Below are positions 7,604-16,805 of a DNA stretch of 64,000 bases, one piece after another. The notes under the pieces were generated by a model. The model had not been told where the DNA came from. It did no database searches and saw only the letters and a list, made by a program, of their open reading frames with translations. A program made the position numbers and the translations under genes. Each line of letters begins with the position of its first letter. Position 1 is the stretch's first letter. This DNA comes from Chloroflexota bacterium (GTDB taxonomy: Bacteria; Chloroflexota; Anaerolineae; Promineifilales; Promineifilaceae), in NCBI GenBank assembly GCA_017993775.1, contig JAGOMA010000020.1:1-64000 (forward strand). The letters run 5' to 3'.

Positions 7604-9013
7604 ATGTTAAATCTTGGTCACTTTTTAGAGGTACTTACCACTTACGAAACGACCGGCCGCGAACCGGCCGTTTCGTGCGTTGTGGTAGACAGCCGCGAAG
7701 CCGTCGCCAGCAGCGTGTTTGTGGCGCTGGTTGGCGACCACGTGGACGGCCACGACTACGTGCCGCAGGCGTTTGCCAATGGCGCGCTGGCGGCCATCGT
7801 GGCGCGCCCGCTGCCCGGCAACCAAGCGACCATTGACCTGCGGACCGGACAGCCCCAACCAGACCTGACAATTCGCCCGCAAATGTGCCTGGTGGTAGAT
7901 GATCCCGTGGCGGCCATGCAAGCTGTCGCCCAGGCATGGCGCAGTCGGTTCAAGGTGCGCGTGGTAGGCATCACCGGCAGCGTGGGCAAAAGCTCTACCA
8001 AAGAACTGGTACATTCGGTGCTGGCGCAGCAGTACAACACCCTGAAATCGCCGGGCAACCGCAATAGTGTGCTGGGATTACCGCCGGTTTTGCTGGCGTT
8101 ACGGCCGTCTCACCAATATGCCGTGCTGGAAATGGGCATGTACACCCCCGGCGAAATCGCTCGTCTGTGCGAAATGGCCAAACCGGCCGTTGGCGTTGTG
8201 ACGATGGTTGGGCCGGTACACCTGGAACGCGCCGGCAGCCTGGAAGCCATCGTTGCCGCCAAACAAGAATTGGTGGAAAGCCTGCCGGCTGGCGGCACGG
8301 CCGTTCTCAACAAAGACGACGAACGGGTGATGAGCATGGCAGCCCACACCCAGGCGCAAATTTTCACCTACGGCCTCAATCCCAACGCCGACCTTTGGGC
8401 CGACCGTATTCACTCGATGGGGCTGGAGGGCATTCGCTTCACTTTACATCACGGCCGTGAAACCCTCAACGTCCAGGTTCCGCTCATTGGGCGGCACAGC
8501 GTCCACACCGCGCTGCGCGCCACGGCCGTTGGCCTGGTTGAAGGCTTATCCTGGGAAACCATCATCGCCGGGCTGTCCAATTCCCGAGCGCAGCTTCGCC
8601 TGGTAGCCGTTCCCGGCCCACGCGGCTCCACCATCATCGACGACACCTACAATTCCAGCCCGGATTCGGCTATGGCCGCGCTAAACCTGCTGCACGATTT
8701 AGACGGCCGTCGTCTGGCTGTCTTGGGTGATATGTTAGAACTCGGTTACCTGGAAGAATCTTCCCACCGTCTGGTTGGGCGACGGGCAGCCGACGTAGCT
8801 CAGATTTTGGTGACGGTTGGCTCGCGCGGCCGTTGGATTGGTGAAGAAGCGCTAAAAGTGGGCATGACGCGGGATCGGGTGTTTATGGTGACAGATGTGG
8901 AAACGGCCGTATCCACCTTACAAGAAATCATCGCGCCTCAAGACATCATCCTCATCAAAGGCTCGCTGGGCATGGCCATGAGCCACATCGTCGCTGCGCT
9001 AGGAGAAGGCTAA
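7604..9013 (+). CDS. murF: MurF, UDP-MurNAc-tripeptide:D-Ala-D-Ala ligase
   Basis: The protein is 469 residues. It has an N-terminal substrate domain with VVDSREA and VALVGDHVDGHDYV, an ATP-binding loop GITGSVGKSSTKE (about residues 126-138), EMGMYTPGEIARL and a C-terminal domain with DDTYNSSPDSAMAAL. These features separate MurF from MurE. It adds D-Ala-D-Ala to the UDP-MurNAc tripeptide in the cytoplasm. No clear ribosome binding site precedes the ATG. The stop and the mraY start share one base (TAATG). Confidence 0.93.
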   Translation: MLNLGHFLEVLTTYETTGREPAVSCVVVDSREAVASSVFVALVGDHVDGHDYVPQAFANGALAAIVARPLPGNQATIDLRTGQPQPDLTIRPQMCLVVDDPVAAMQAVAQAWRSRFKVRVVGITGSVGKSSTKELVHSVLAQQYNTLKSPGNRNSVLGLPPVLLALRPSHQYAVLEMGMYTPGEIARLCEMAKPAVGVVTMVGPVHLERAGSLEAIVAAKQELVESLPAGGTAVLNKDDERVMSMAAHTQAQIFTYGLNPNADLWADRIHSMGLEGIRFTLHHGRETLNVQVPLIGRHSVHTALRATAVGLVEGLSWETIIAGLSNSRAQLRLVAVPGPRGSTIIDDTYNSSPDSAMAALNLLHDLDGRRLAVLGDMLELGYLEESSHRLVGRRAADVAQILVTVGSRGRWIGEEALKVGMTRDRVFMVTDVETAVSTLQEIIAPQDIILIKGSLGMAMSHIVAALGEG

Positions 9014-10005
9014 TGATATTTGCCCTCACCGTAGCCACCATGACTTTTCTACTAGCCGTCATCTGGGGCGGTCCGCTCATCGAAATTATGCGCCGCCTGA
9101 AAATGGGCAAACAAATTCGCATCGACGGACCGCAAACCCACCTGGCCAAAATGGGCACGCCCGCCATGGGCGGCATCCTCATCGTCGGGTGGGTGGTATT
9201 GGTGAGTTTGGTAGTCAATGTGGTTGTATTTATCCAAAACCTGGAATTTGCCGAGAGCGTGGTCATCCCGTTGGGCGTGATGGTCGCCTACTCCATTTTA
9301 GGCGGCATCGACGACTACCTGGGTTTCCATCCCCAGCCACACGGCGAAAAGGGAATGCGCGCCCGCGTGAAAATCTGGTGGCAGTTGGGCATTGCCCTGA
9401 TAGCGGCCGTGTTGCTCTACTGGGTAGTCAACGATGGACATGGGTACGTAGGCGTCCCCACCGTGCCTTTTCTGCTGGATATCGGCCTTTTGTATATCCC
9501 CATCGCCATCATCATCATCACCGGCACGGCCAACGCCGTCAACATCACCGATGGCCTGGACGGTTTGGCCGGAATCATTGCGGCGACGGCCTTTATTGCC
9601 TACGGTATCATCGCCTTTTTACAGGGCCAAAATTTTCTACTTACTTTTTCCATGGTCACAGTGGGCGCCTGTTTTGCCTTTCTTTGGTACAACGCCAAGC
9701 CGGCCCAAATGTTTATGGGCGATGTAGGGTCACAGGCGTTGGGCGGCGCGTTGGGCGTGGTCGCCCTGATGACCAATCAATGGCTTATTCTGCCGGTTAT
9801 CGCCGCCGTGCCTTACGCCACGATGCTGTCTACGACGCTTCAGGTGCTTTATTTTAAGGCCACAGGCGGTAAACGGTTGTTTAAGATGGCGCCACTCCAC
9901 CATCATTTTGAGCTTATCGGCTGGAGCGAAACACAAATTGTGCAGCGCTGGTGGCTGGTAGCCATTTTGGCGACGATGGTGGGGATGGCGCTGGCCCTGA
10001 TTTAG
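9013..10005 (+). CDS. mraY: MraY, phospho-MurNAc-pentapeptide translocase
   Basis: The protein is 330 residues and polytopic, with about ten TM helices. Family motifs are seen in order: GPQTHLAKMGTPAMGG, GGIDDYLGF (catalytic Asp pair), NAVNITDGLDGLAG, FMGDVGSQALGG and PLHHHFELIGWSE. It makes lipid I from UDP-MurNAc-pentapeptide and undecaprenyl phosphate. It overlaps murF by one base and sits 16 bases before murD. Confidence 0.96.
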   Translation: MIFALTVATMTFLLAVIWGGPLIEIMRRLKMGKQIRIDGPQTHLAKMGTPAMGGILIVGWVVLVSLVVNVVVFIQNLEFAESVVIPLGVMVAYSILGGIDDYLGFHPQPHGEKGMRARVKIWWQLGIALIAAVLLYWVVNDGHGYVGVPTVPFLLDIGLLYIPIAIIIITGTANAVNITDGLDGLAGIIAATAFIAYGIIAFLQGQNFLLTFSMVTVGACFAFLWYNAKPAQMFMGDVGSQALGGALGVVALMTNQWLILPVIAAVPYATMLSTTLQVLYFKATGGKRLFKMAPLHHHFELIGWSETQIVQRWWLVAILATMVGMALALI

Positions 10006-10021
10006 CTTACAGCTTACACCT

Positions 10022-11371
10022 ATGGACGAATTAAGCGGCAAACATGTACTGATTTTGGGGTTGGCGCGGCAGGGGAAAGCGCTGGCTCGTTTTGCCGCTG
10101 AGGCAGGCGCGCATGTAACGATTTCGGACTTGCGCCCGCCGGAAAAACTAACGGCCGTGCTGGCCGATTTGTGTGATTTGGATATTGCGTACGTCTTAGG
10201 AGAACATCCTATGAGTTTATTGGACCAAACTGATGTGCTGGCGATTAGCGGCGGTGTGCCACTGGATGCGCCGCTGGTGCAAGCGGCGCAGGCACGCGGC
10301 ATTCGCCTGACGAACGATTCGCAGGAATTTATGAACCGGGCGCCCACGGCCGTTATCGGCATCACCGGCTCCGCTGGCAAAACCACTACCACCGCCCTCA
10401 CCGGGGTGATGGGTCAGGTAGCCGGACGGCGCACCTGGGTTGGCGGCAATATCGGCCGGCCGCTCATCGCCGATCTGCACAAAATGCAGCCCAACGACAT
10501 GGTCGTGCAAGAACTTTCCAGCTTCCAATTGGAAATCTGGACGCAAAGCCCGCATGTGGCCGCCATTCTCAACATCACGCCCAACCATCTGGACCGCCAC
10601 AAGACAATGGCCGCCTACGCCGAAGCCAAGGCCAACATCCTGCGCTATCAATCGCCCGAAGACATCGCCGTCTTGGCCGCCGATGACATCGGCGCCATGT
10701 CGTTGGCCGATGTGGTGCGCGGCCGGCTGCGTACGTTTAGCCTGCGCGGCGTGGTAGAAGATGGCGCGTTTGTGCGCGATGGGGTTATCTGGCTGCAAAA
10801 TGGGCACGAAACGGCCGTTTGCCCCCTCACCGACATCCAACTACGCGGCCAACACAACGTGCTCAACGTCCTGGCGGCCGTCACACTCGCCGATTCGGTC
10901 GGCATCCCGGCCGAGGCCATGCGGCAGGCGATTCGCACCTTTCGCGGCGTCGAGCACCGGTTGGAACTGGTACGCGAAATTCGAGGCGTGCGCTACATCA
11001 ACGATTCCATCGCCACCGCGCCGGAACGCGCCCTGGCCGCCCTGGCCGCCTACGGCGAGCCGCTGGTGCTGCTGGCCGGCGGCCGCGACAAGGACATGCA
11101 GTGGGAGGAATGGACCAACCAGGTAACGCAGCGCGTGAAGCATGTGGTGTTGTTTGGCGATCTGGCGGAAATGCTGGAAAAACAGCTGGCTGCGGCCGGT
11201 TATAACCGGATGACGCGCGTAGATGGGTTGGAAACGGCCGTCACCACCGCCGCCCACATCGCCACAACAGGCGACATCGTCCTGCTTTCCCCCGGCGGCA
11301 CAAGTTTCGACGCCTTCAACGACTTTGCCGAGCGCGGCGAACGCTTTCGAGATTGGGTCAACCATCTTTAG
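10022..11371 (+). CDS. murD: MurD, UDP-MurNAc-L-Ala:D-Glu ligase
   Basis: The protein is 449 residues. It has an N-terminal Rossmann domain (VLILGLARQGKALARFAAEAG), an ATP loop GITGSAGKTTTTALTG (about residues 116-131), NITPNHLDRHKTM, and a C-terminal domain with INDSIATAPERALAALAAYG and LLAGGRDKDM. All are typical of MurD. It adds D-glutamate to UDP-MurNAc-L-Ala. It lies in line with mraY and ftsW. Confidence 0.96.
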   Translation: MDELSGKHVLILGLARQGKALARFAAEAGAHVTISDLRPPEKLTAVLADLCDLDIAYVLGEHPMSLLDQTDVLAISGGVPLDAPLVQAAQARGIRLTNDSQEFMNRAPTAVIGITGSAGKTTTTALTGVMGQVAGRRTWVGGNIGRPLIADLHKMQPNDMVVQELSSFQLEIWTQSPHVAAILNITPNHLDRHKTMAAYAEAKANILRYQSPEDIAVLAADDIGAMSLADVVRGRLRTFSLRGVVEDGAFVRDGVIWLQNGHETAVCPLTDIQLRGQHNVLNVLAAVTLADSVGIPAEAMRQAIRTFRGVEHRLELVREIRGVRYINDSIATAPERALAALAAYGEPLVLLAGGRDKDMQWEEWTNQVTQRVKHVVLFGDLAEMLEKQLAAAGYNRMTRVDGLETAVTTAAHIATTGDIVLLSPGGTSFDAFNDFAERGERFRDWVNHL

Positions 11372-11401
11372 CGATCAATGACCAACGATTGAGGAAAAAC
11401 T

Positions 11402-12559
11402 ATGACCACATTTAACGTCGTCAGAAAAAATAGCAACCGCGTTCGGCCGGGAACCCGGCTGCAATTCGACTATTGGCTGCTGCTCACGGTCGCCGGCCTG
11501 CTCATTATCGGCATGATGATGGTCTATTCGACCACCTTTGATTACGGCCTGCTCTTTAAAGACGACCCAACCTACTATTTTCAACGGCAGTTTGTGGCCA
11601 TGCTCCTCGGTTTGGCAGGCACTCTCGTCATCATGCAGTTCGATTATCATGCCTTTCGCCGCATTTCTGTGCCGTTTTTGGCGGTGACGCTGCTTGGCCT
11701 GGTTGTTGTGCTGTTCTTTGGCGAAGCAATTTTTGGCGCGCAGCGCGGCATCTACGAAGGTTCCTATCAGCCATCAGAGGTTGCCAAGATAGCCACAATT
11801 TTGTACATCGCCCATTGGCTGTCTTCCAAAGGCGACCGCATCAAAGACCTGACCTATGGTTTGCTGCCCTTCTCATTTCTAACGGGTGTGGTTTGCGCTT
11901 TGATTGTGCAGCAGCCCGACGTGAGCACGGCCGTTCTGATTGCCCTCATTTGCTTTACGCTCTTCTTCATCGCCGGGGCCGATTGGCGGCAGTTTGCCGT
12001 GGCCGCTTTGGTCGGTGGCGTCGTCTTTCTGATCATCATCAACACGCTGCCCCACGCCGCCGCTCGTGTAGATGCCTTCAAACAAACCCTGCGCGACCCG
12101 GCGCAGGCAAGCTGGCACGTGCAGCAAACGCTGATTGCTTTGGGGCGCGGCAGTTGGTTCGGTGTGGGCATTGGCGAAAGCACGCAAAAATTCGGTCCTT
12201 TGCCGGCGGCGCATACGGATGGCGTCTTTGCCATTTTAGGCGAAGAACTGGGTCTGATGGGAACTCTGACATTTATTGGGTTGCTGGCCATGATGGTGTG
12301 GCGGGGCATCCGCATTGCCTTAAATGCGCGAGATATTTACGGTTCGCTGTTGGCTTTGGGGATTACCGCCTGGTTGGGGTTTCAGGCGTTGATTAACATT
12401 GCGGTTATCACGGCCGTTATTCCCTTCACCGGCATTCCCCTACCCTTTCTGAGCTACGGTGGGTCATCGCTGCTGTTCTCGATGCTGGGCATCGGCATTT
12501 TATTAAACATCTCCCGCGACGCCGCCATTGAGCGCCGCGTTCAACCGGAAAGAAAATAA
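11402..12559 (+). CDS. ftsW: FtsW, SEDS-family septal peptidoglycan glycosyltransferase
   Basis: The protein is 385 residues with about ten TM helices. SEDS features include an early GMMMVYSTT segment, YQPSEVAKIATILY, a periplasmic loop with WHVQQTLIALGRGSWFGVGIGESTQKFGPLPAAHTD and FAILGEELG, and a terminal LPFLSYGGSSLLFSMLGIGILLN. It polymerises septal glycan together with FtsI. A sister RodA cannot be excluded by sequence alone, but the dcw position favours FtsW. GAGG precedes the ATG by about 8 bases. A run of CCATTGA-type heptanucleotides (about 12567-12631) separates it from murG. Confidence 0.94.
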   Translation: MTTFNVVRKNSNRVRPGTRLQFDYWLLLTVAGLLIIGMMMVYSTTFDYGLLFKDDPTYYFQRQFVAMLLGLAGTLVIMQFDYHAFRRISVPFLAVTLLGLVVVLFFGEAIFGAQRGIYEGSYQPSEVAKIATILYIAHWLSSKGDRIKDLTYGLLPFSFLTGVVCALIVQQPDVSTAVLIALICFTLFFIAGADWRQFAVAALVGGVVFLIIINTLPHAAARVDAFKQTLRDPAQASWHVQQTLIALGRGSWFGVGIGESTQKFGPLPAAHTDGVFAILGEELGLMGTLTFIGLLAMMVWRGIRIALNARDIYGSLLALGITAWLGFQALINIAVITAVIPFTGIPLPFLSYGGSSLLFSMLGIGILLNISRDAAIERRVQPERK

Positions 12560-12631
12560 ACCATAAACAATGGTTTACCAAAGAGTTAGGCCATTGACCA
12601 TTGGCCCATTGACCATTAGCCATTGACTATT

Positions 12632-13759
12632 ATGAAGGTACTGGTATGCGCTGGGGGCACCGGCGGCGGCATTTATCCGGCTTTAACGGCCGTTTCCGAA
12701 TTACAAACCCTCGGCCTTAGCCGAGAGCAAATCTTGTGGGTCGGCACACAAGGCGAAATGGAAGAAACCCTGGTCCCGCGAGCAGGGCTGAAACTAGAAA
12801 CCATTCAGGGCGGCGCAGTCGTCGGCGTTCCCCTGGCAGCAAGGATGAAAAACTTGGCGAAACTAACCTGGAGCGTGGGCACAGCCCACCAACTCATCCG
12901 CCAATTTAAGCCAGATGTCATGTTTATGACCGGCGGTTACATGACCGCGCCTGTCGCCCTGGCCGCTCGCCTGCACGGCGTGCCCATCGTCATCTTCCTG
13001 CCAGACGTGGAACCAGGATCAGCCATCAAAGCCATCATGCCACTGGCGCATAAAGTAGCCTGCACCACCGACCTGTCCAAAGCATTTGTCCCAGCCGACA
13101 AACTGGTCGTCACTGGCTATCCGCTGCGCCCAGAAATTCGCGCCGCCACCCGGCTCAGTCAGGCTGAGGCACTGGCCCAATTTGATCTGCAACCCGGACG
13201 GCCGTCGCTGTTCGTTTTCGGCGGCAGCCGTGGTTCGTGGAACATCAACAAAGCCCTGATGGACAGCCTGCCGGAACTGCTGGCCCACATTCAAATCATC
13301 CACATCAGCGGCACACTCACCTGGCCGCAGGTGGAAGAAAACGCCAGCGCCCTCACGGCCAACCTGCGCCAATGGTATCGCCCCTACCCATATCTACATG
13401 AAACCATGGGCGCCGCCTTCCGCGCCGCCGATCTCGTGCTGGCCCGCGCCGGAGCCAGCATGTTGGGTGAAAGCCCGGCCTTTGGCCTGCCTTCCATCCT
13501 GGTTCCGCTTTCATTTGCCTGGCGCTACCAAAAAGTCAACGCCGATTACCTGACCGAACGCGGCGCGGCCCTCCAATCCACCGACGAACGCCTACCGGAT
13601 GAGTTGAGCAAGCTGATTTTGGACCTGCTTCAGGACACATCCCGCCTGGAAACCATGCGCGCCGCCGCTGCCGCCCTGGCCCGGCCCGAGGCTGCCCAAC
13701 GTCTAGCCCAGGTGATTAGTCAGACGGCCGTAGACAAACCGCAAGGAGTCGCCGCGTGA
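12632..13759 (+). CDS. murG: MurG-like lipid II synthase (divergent)
   Basis: The protein is 375 residues from ATG 12632; a TTG nine bases upstream adds only three residues that come from the repeat run. The GT-B fold is suggested by AGGTGGGIYPALTAV, MFMTGGYMTAPVALAARLHG, FGGSRGSWNINKAL and RAGASMLGESPAFGLPSILVPL. MurG adds GlcNAc to lipid I on the inner membrane face. Two usual features are changed: the His of GGTGGH is Gly, and the HEQN segment reads FLPDVEPGS. Position and overall motifs still favour MurG. Its stop overlaps the next GTG start. Confidence 0.85.
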   Translation: MKVLVCAGGTGGGIYPALTAVSELQTLGLSREQILWVGTQGEMEETLVPRAGLKLETIQGGAVVGVPLAARMKNLAKLTWSVGTAHQLIRQFKPDVMFMTGGYMTAPVALAARLHGVPIVIFLPDVEPGSAIKAIMPLAHKVACTTDLSKAFVPADKLVVTGYPLRPEIRAATRLSQAEALAQFDLQPGRPSLFVFGGSRGSWNINKALMDSLPELLAHIQIIHISGTLTWPQVEENASALTANLRQWYRPYPYLHETMGAAFRAADLVLARAGASMLGESPAFGLPSILVPLSFAWRYQKVNADYLTERGAALQSTDERLPDELSKLILDLLQDTSRLETMRAAAAALARPEAAQRLAQVISQTAVDKPQGVAA

Positions 13760-14328
13760 TTAGTTTGACTGCTTTTTTCTGGATTATGGTAATGTTTTTT
13801 GCCCTCATCGGCTCGATGCGCGGCTGGACAAAAGAAGTGATCGCCACATCTGGCCTGATTTTATCGCTTTTTGCCATCAACCAATTTGGCCCTTACTTTA
13901 CCTCACTGATGGGCGGGGGCAGCACAATTGATACCGACGCGGTCCGGCGCCAAGTATTTTATTTGTTCACCGCCATCCACCTCGTCATCGCCTTTTTTAG
14001 CTACCAGGGACCCGCGTTTGCCGGCAGCCGCCTGGCCGAAAGACTGCGTGTAAGAGACAGCTTACAGGATAAGCTGATGGGACTGTTGGTAGGCGGCGTG
14101 AACGGCTATTTGATCATCGGGGCCATTCTGGCCTTTTTGGAATACCAGCTACAATCACCCAGCAATTGGGTGCGTTTGGCCCCAGGTGTATCGTATCCGT
14201 TTTCATGGGTCATTCGGACAACCGATATGGAGACATTGCTCACCAACTTACCACTTCCGCTGCTGGCGCCTTACCTGCCTTTCCTGGTTGTGATTGTCTT
14301 CTTGTTTGTGATTATTGTAATGATTTAA
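13756..14328 (+). CDS. CvpA-like four-helix membrane protein
   Basis: The protein is 190 residues from a GTG start, with AAGGAG 7 bases upstream and a 4-base overlap with murG. It has about five hydrophobic segments and begins with MVMFFALIGSMRGWTKEV, which resembles the CvpA family (small channel-like membrane proteins of unclear function). It is an unusual guest between murG and murC. A role in envelope biogenesis is suggested only by position. Confidence 0.6.
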   Translation: MISLTAFFWIMVMFFALIGSMRGWTKEVIATSGLILSLFAINQFGPYFTSLMGGGSTIDTDAVRRQVFYLFTAIHLVIAFFSYQGPAFAGSRLAERLRVRDSLQDKLMGLLVGGVNGYLIIGAILAFLEYQLQSPSNWVRLAPGVSYPFSWVIRTTDMETLLTNLPLPLLAPYLPFLVVIVFLFVIIVMI

Positions 14329-14340
14329 CCTATCGACGTA

Positions 14341-14372
14341 GACCTGACAGGTTTCCTAAAACCTGTCAGGTC
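14341..14372. repeat. palindromic element, family B (copy 1)
   Basis: GACCTGACAGGTTT, five bases, AACCTGTCAGGTC. A near-identical copy lies at 50958-50989. As RNA it forms a 13-bp stem. It sits between the cvpA-like gene and murC and may act as a terminator or as a dispersed mobile palindrome. Confidence 0.75.
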
Positions 14373-14406
14373 TTGTCAACGCTCTTTCTAGTTTTAGTCA
14401 GGAAGC

Positions 14407-15825
14407 ATGATTACAGATTTTAAGCTGCGTAATGAGATGCATATTCATTTGGTCGGCATTGGCGGGTCGGGCATTTCGGCCATCGCCAGAGTGCTTTTGG
14501 GCCGAGGATTTGTGGTATCGGGGTCGGATATGCAAGCCAATGAGTTTACGGCCGTTCTCGCCACCGAAGGCGCAACCATTTTCCAGGGCCACCGGACAGA
14601 AAATATCGCCGGCGCAGACGCGCTGGTCATTTCCTCAGCCGTGCCAGACGACAACCCGGAAGTGGCGGCAGCGCGAGCGCAAGGCATCCCCGTGCTAAAA
14701 CGCGCCGACCTGTTGGGCCATCTGATGGCCGATAAAATCGGCGTCGCCGTTGCCGGATCACACGGCAAAACCACCACCACCGGCATGATTGCGCAAATTT
14801 TGCTCCAGGCCGACCTGGACCCGACGGTGATTGTGGGCGGCACATTACCAAGCATAGAGGGCAACGGCCGTTACGGCCAGGGCGACTATTTTGTCATTGA
14901 AGCCGACGAATACGACCACATGTTTTTGGGCCTGCGCCCCGAAGTGGCCATCATCACCAGCATTGAACACGACCACCCCGACCTCTTCCCCACCGAAGCC
15001 GATTACGTGGGCGCGTTCCGTGAATTTGTCGGCCTACTGCCCGATGGCGGGCGACTGATCGCCTGCGCCGATGATCCTGGCATCCTGGCCTTGCTGCACA
15101 ATCTCGCGCTGACGGACGTAGAAATTACAACCTACGCGCTGGCAGATGAGGAAACGGCCGTATCAGCCGATTTCAAAGCCCTGGACTGCCGTCCCAACCA
15201 GCTTGGCGGCATGGACTTTGTCGTCGAAGAAGACGGCCAGCTCATTGGGCTGGCGCGGCTGCGCGTGCCTGGTCTGCACAACGTGCGCAACGCCCTGGCC
15301 GCTATTATCGTCAGCCTGGATTTAGGCATCGATTTTTCGATTATTCGCCAGGGATTGGCCGAATTTGGCGGCATGGGGCGGCGTTTCCAGGTGTTGGGCG
15401 AAGTTGGCCGCGTAACGGTCATCGACGATTATGCCCACCACCCCACCGAAATCCAGGCAACCCTGGCTGCCGCGCGGCAGCGGTTCCCCGGACGCAGATT
15501 GTGGGCCGTGTGGCAGCCGCACACCTACAGCCGCACTCGACTGCTGGCCGAGCAGTTCGCCAAAAGTTTCGACCAGGCCGACCGGGTCATTGCCCTGGAT
15601 ATTTATCGCAGCCGCGAACAAGACACCCTGGGCATGGATACAAGCGTGATCATCAATGCGATGGACCATCCGCACGCCATCCACATTCCCGACCGGCGCG
15701 CCGCGGCCGATTACCTGCTGGACCGCGTGCGCCCCGATGACGTTATCCTGACATTGGGCGCCGGCGACGGCAACATGGTCGGACAGTGGGTTTTAGAAGG
15801 ATTAAGTAAAAGAGTTCAGAGCTAG
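14407..15825 (+). CDS. murC: MurC, UDP-MurNAc:L-alanine ligase
   Basis: The protein is 472 residues. Motifs include HLVGIGGSGISAIARVLLGRGFVVSGSD, the ATP loop VAGSHGKTTTTGMIA, EADEYDHMFLGLRPEVAIITSIEHDHPDLF (MurC-type) and VIDDYAHHPTEIQATL. It commits UDP-MurNAc to the peptide branch by adding L-Ala. AGGAA lies just before the ATG. murB follows 17 bases downstream. Confidence 0.96.
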   Translation: MITDFKLRNEMHIHLVGIGGSGISAIARVLLGRGFVVSGSDMQANEFTAVLATEGATIFQGHRTENIAGADALVISSAVPDDNPEVAAARAQGIPVLKRADLLGHLMADKIGVAVAGSHGKTTTTGMIAQILLQADLDPTVIVGGTLPSIEGNGRYGQGDYFVIEADEYDHMFLGLRPEVAIITSIEHDHPDLFPTEADYVGAFREFVGLLPDGGRLIACADDPGILALLHNLALTDVEITTYALADEETAVSADFKALDCRPNQLGGMDFVVEEDGQLIGLARLRVPGLHNVRNALAAIIVSLDLGIDFSIIRQGLAEFGGMGRRFQVLGEVGRVTVIDDYAHHPTEIQATLAAARQRFPGRRLWAVWQPHTYSRTRLLAEQFAKSFDQADRVIALDIYRSREQDTLGMDTSVIINAMDHPHAIHIPDRRAAADYLLDRVRPDDVILTLGAGDGNMVGQWVLEGLSKRVQS

Positions 15826-15842
15826 AGCGAGAGGAAGAACGC

Positions 15843-16802
15843 ATGAATTTAAAAACATCTGTACTCGAAGCCATTCAGAGCCAATACCGGGAAATTTTCG
15901 GCGAAAAATTCCAATTAGAAGCGCCACTGGCCAAATACACGTCGGCGCGTGTGGGCGGCCCGGCCGAAATGTTTCTCACGGTCGATAACGCGCTGGAATT
16001 GCAAACGGCCGTAGAACTAGCCTACGCCCAACACATCCCTTACTTCATCATCGGCGGCGGCTCCAACATCCTCGTCGCCGATGAAGGCGTGCGCGGACTG
16101 GTGATTATGAACCGCGCCAGAACGGTGCGCTTCCGCCACACCGGCGCCCATGTCGTTTGCACCGCCGAATCCGGCATGAACCTCTCTTCCCTGGCGCGGC
16201 AGTGCATTGGCAAAGGGCTGGGCGGCCTGGAATGGGCCATTGGCATCCCCGGCACACTCGGCGGCGCGGTAGTCGGCAACTCCGGCGCGCACGGCGGCGA
16301 CATGGCCGGCAACTTGCTGGCCGCCAACATCTGGGAACCCGGGCGCGGCGCAAAACTATACAGCAAAGAAGACCTCAAATACAGCTACCGCGACAGCTTG
16401 CTCAAGCGGGAACAGGGGCGCAATCTGGCCCGGCGCGTAGTGCTCTCTGCCGAACTACAGTTAACGCCCGAATCGGTGAGCGTGCTGACCGCCCGCGCCG
16501 ATGGGTTTACCGCCTATCGCAAACAAACACAACCCGGCGGCGCGAGCATGGGGTCGATGTTCAAAAATCCGCCCAATTATTACGCCGGTTATTTGATCGA
16601 TACGGCCGGGCTTAAAGGGTATCAGGTGGGCAATGTGCGCATCTCTGAAAAACACGCCAACTTTTTCGTCAGCGATGGCGACGCCACCGCCGAAGACATT
16701 CGCGCCCTCATCGCCGAAGCCTGGCACCGCGTGCGCGGCCAATTTGGCGTAGAAATGGAGCTGGAAGTTGAGCTGGTTGGCGATTGGAAATTTAGCGAGT
16801 AA
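15843..16802 (+). CDS. murB: MurB, UDP-N-acetylenolpyruvoylglucosamine reductase
   Basis: The protein is 319 residues. The FAD-binding part shows YTSARVGGPAEMFL, YFIIGGGSNILVADEGVRGLVI and WAIGIPGTLGGAVVGNSGAHGGDM. The C-terminal substrate domain shows GGASMGSMFKNPPNYYAGYLIDTAGLKG and SEKHANFFVSDGDATAED. It belongs to the type IIa-like forms by length. It reduces UDP-GlcNAc-enolpyruvate to UDP-MurNAc with NADPH. GAGAGGAAG precedes the ATG. Confidence 0.96.
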   Translation: MNLKTSVLEAIQSQYREIFGEKFQLEAPLAKYTSARVGGPAEMFLTVDNALELQTAVELAYAQHIPYFIIGGGSNILVADEGVRGLVIMNRARTVRFRHTGAHVVCTAESGMNLSSLARQCIGKGLGGLEWAIGIPGTLGGAVVGNSGAHGGDMAGNLLAANIWEPGRGAKLYSKEDLKYSYRDSLLKREQGRNLARRVVLSAELQLTPESVSVLTARADGFTAYRKQTQPGGASMGSMFKNPPNYYAGYLIDTAGLKGYQVGNVRISEKHANFFVSDGDATAEDIRALIAEAWHRVRGQFGVEMELEVELVGDWKFSE

Positions 16803-16805
16803 GGC

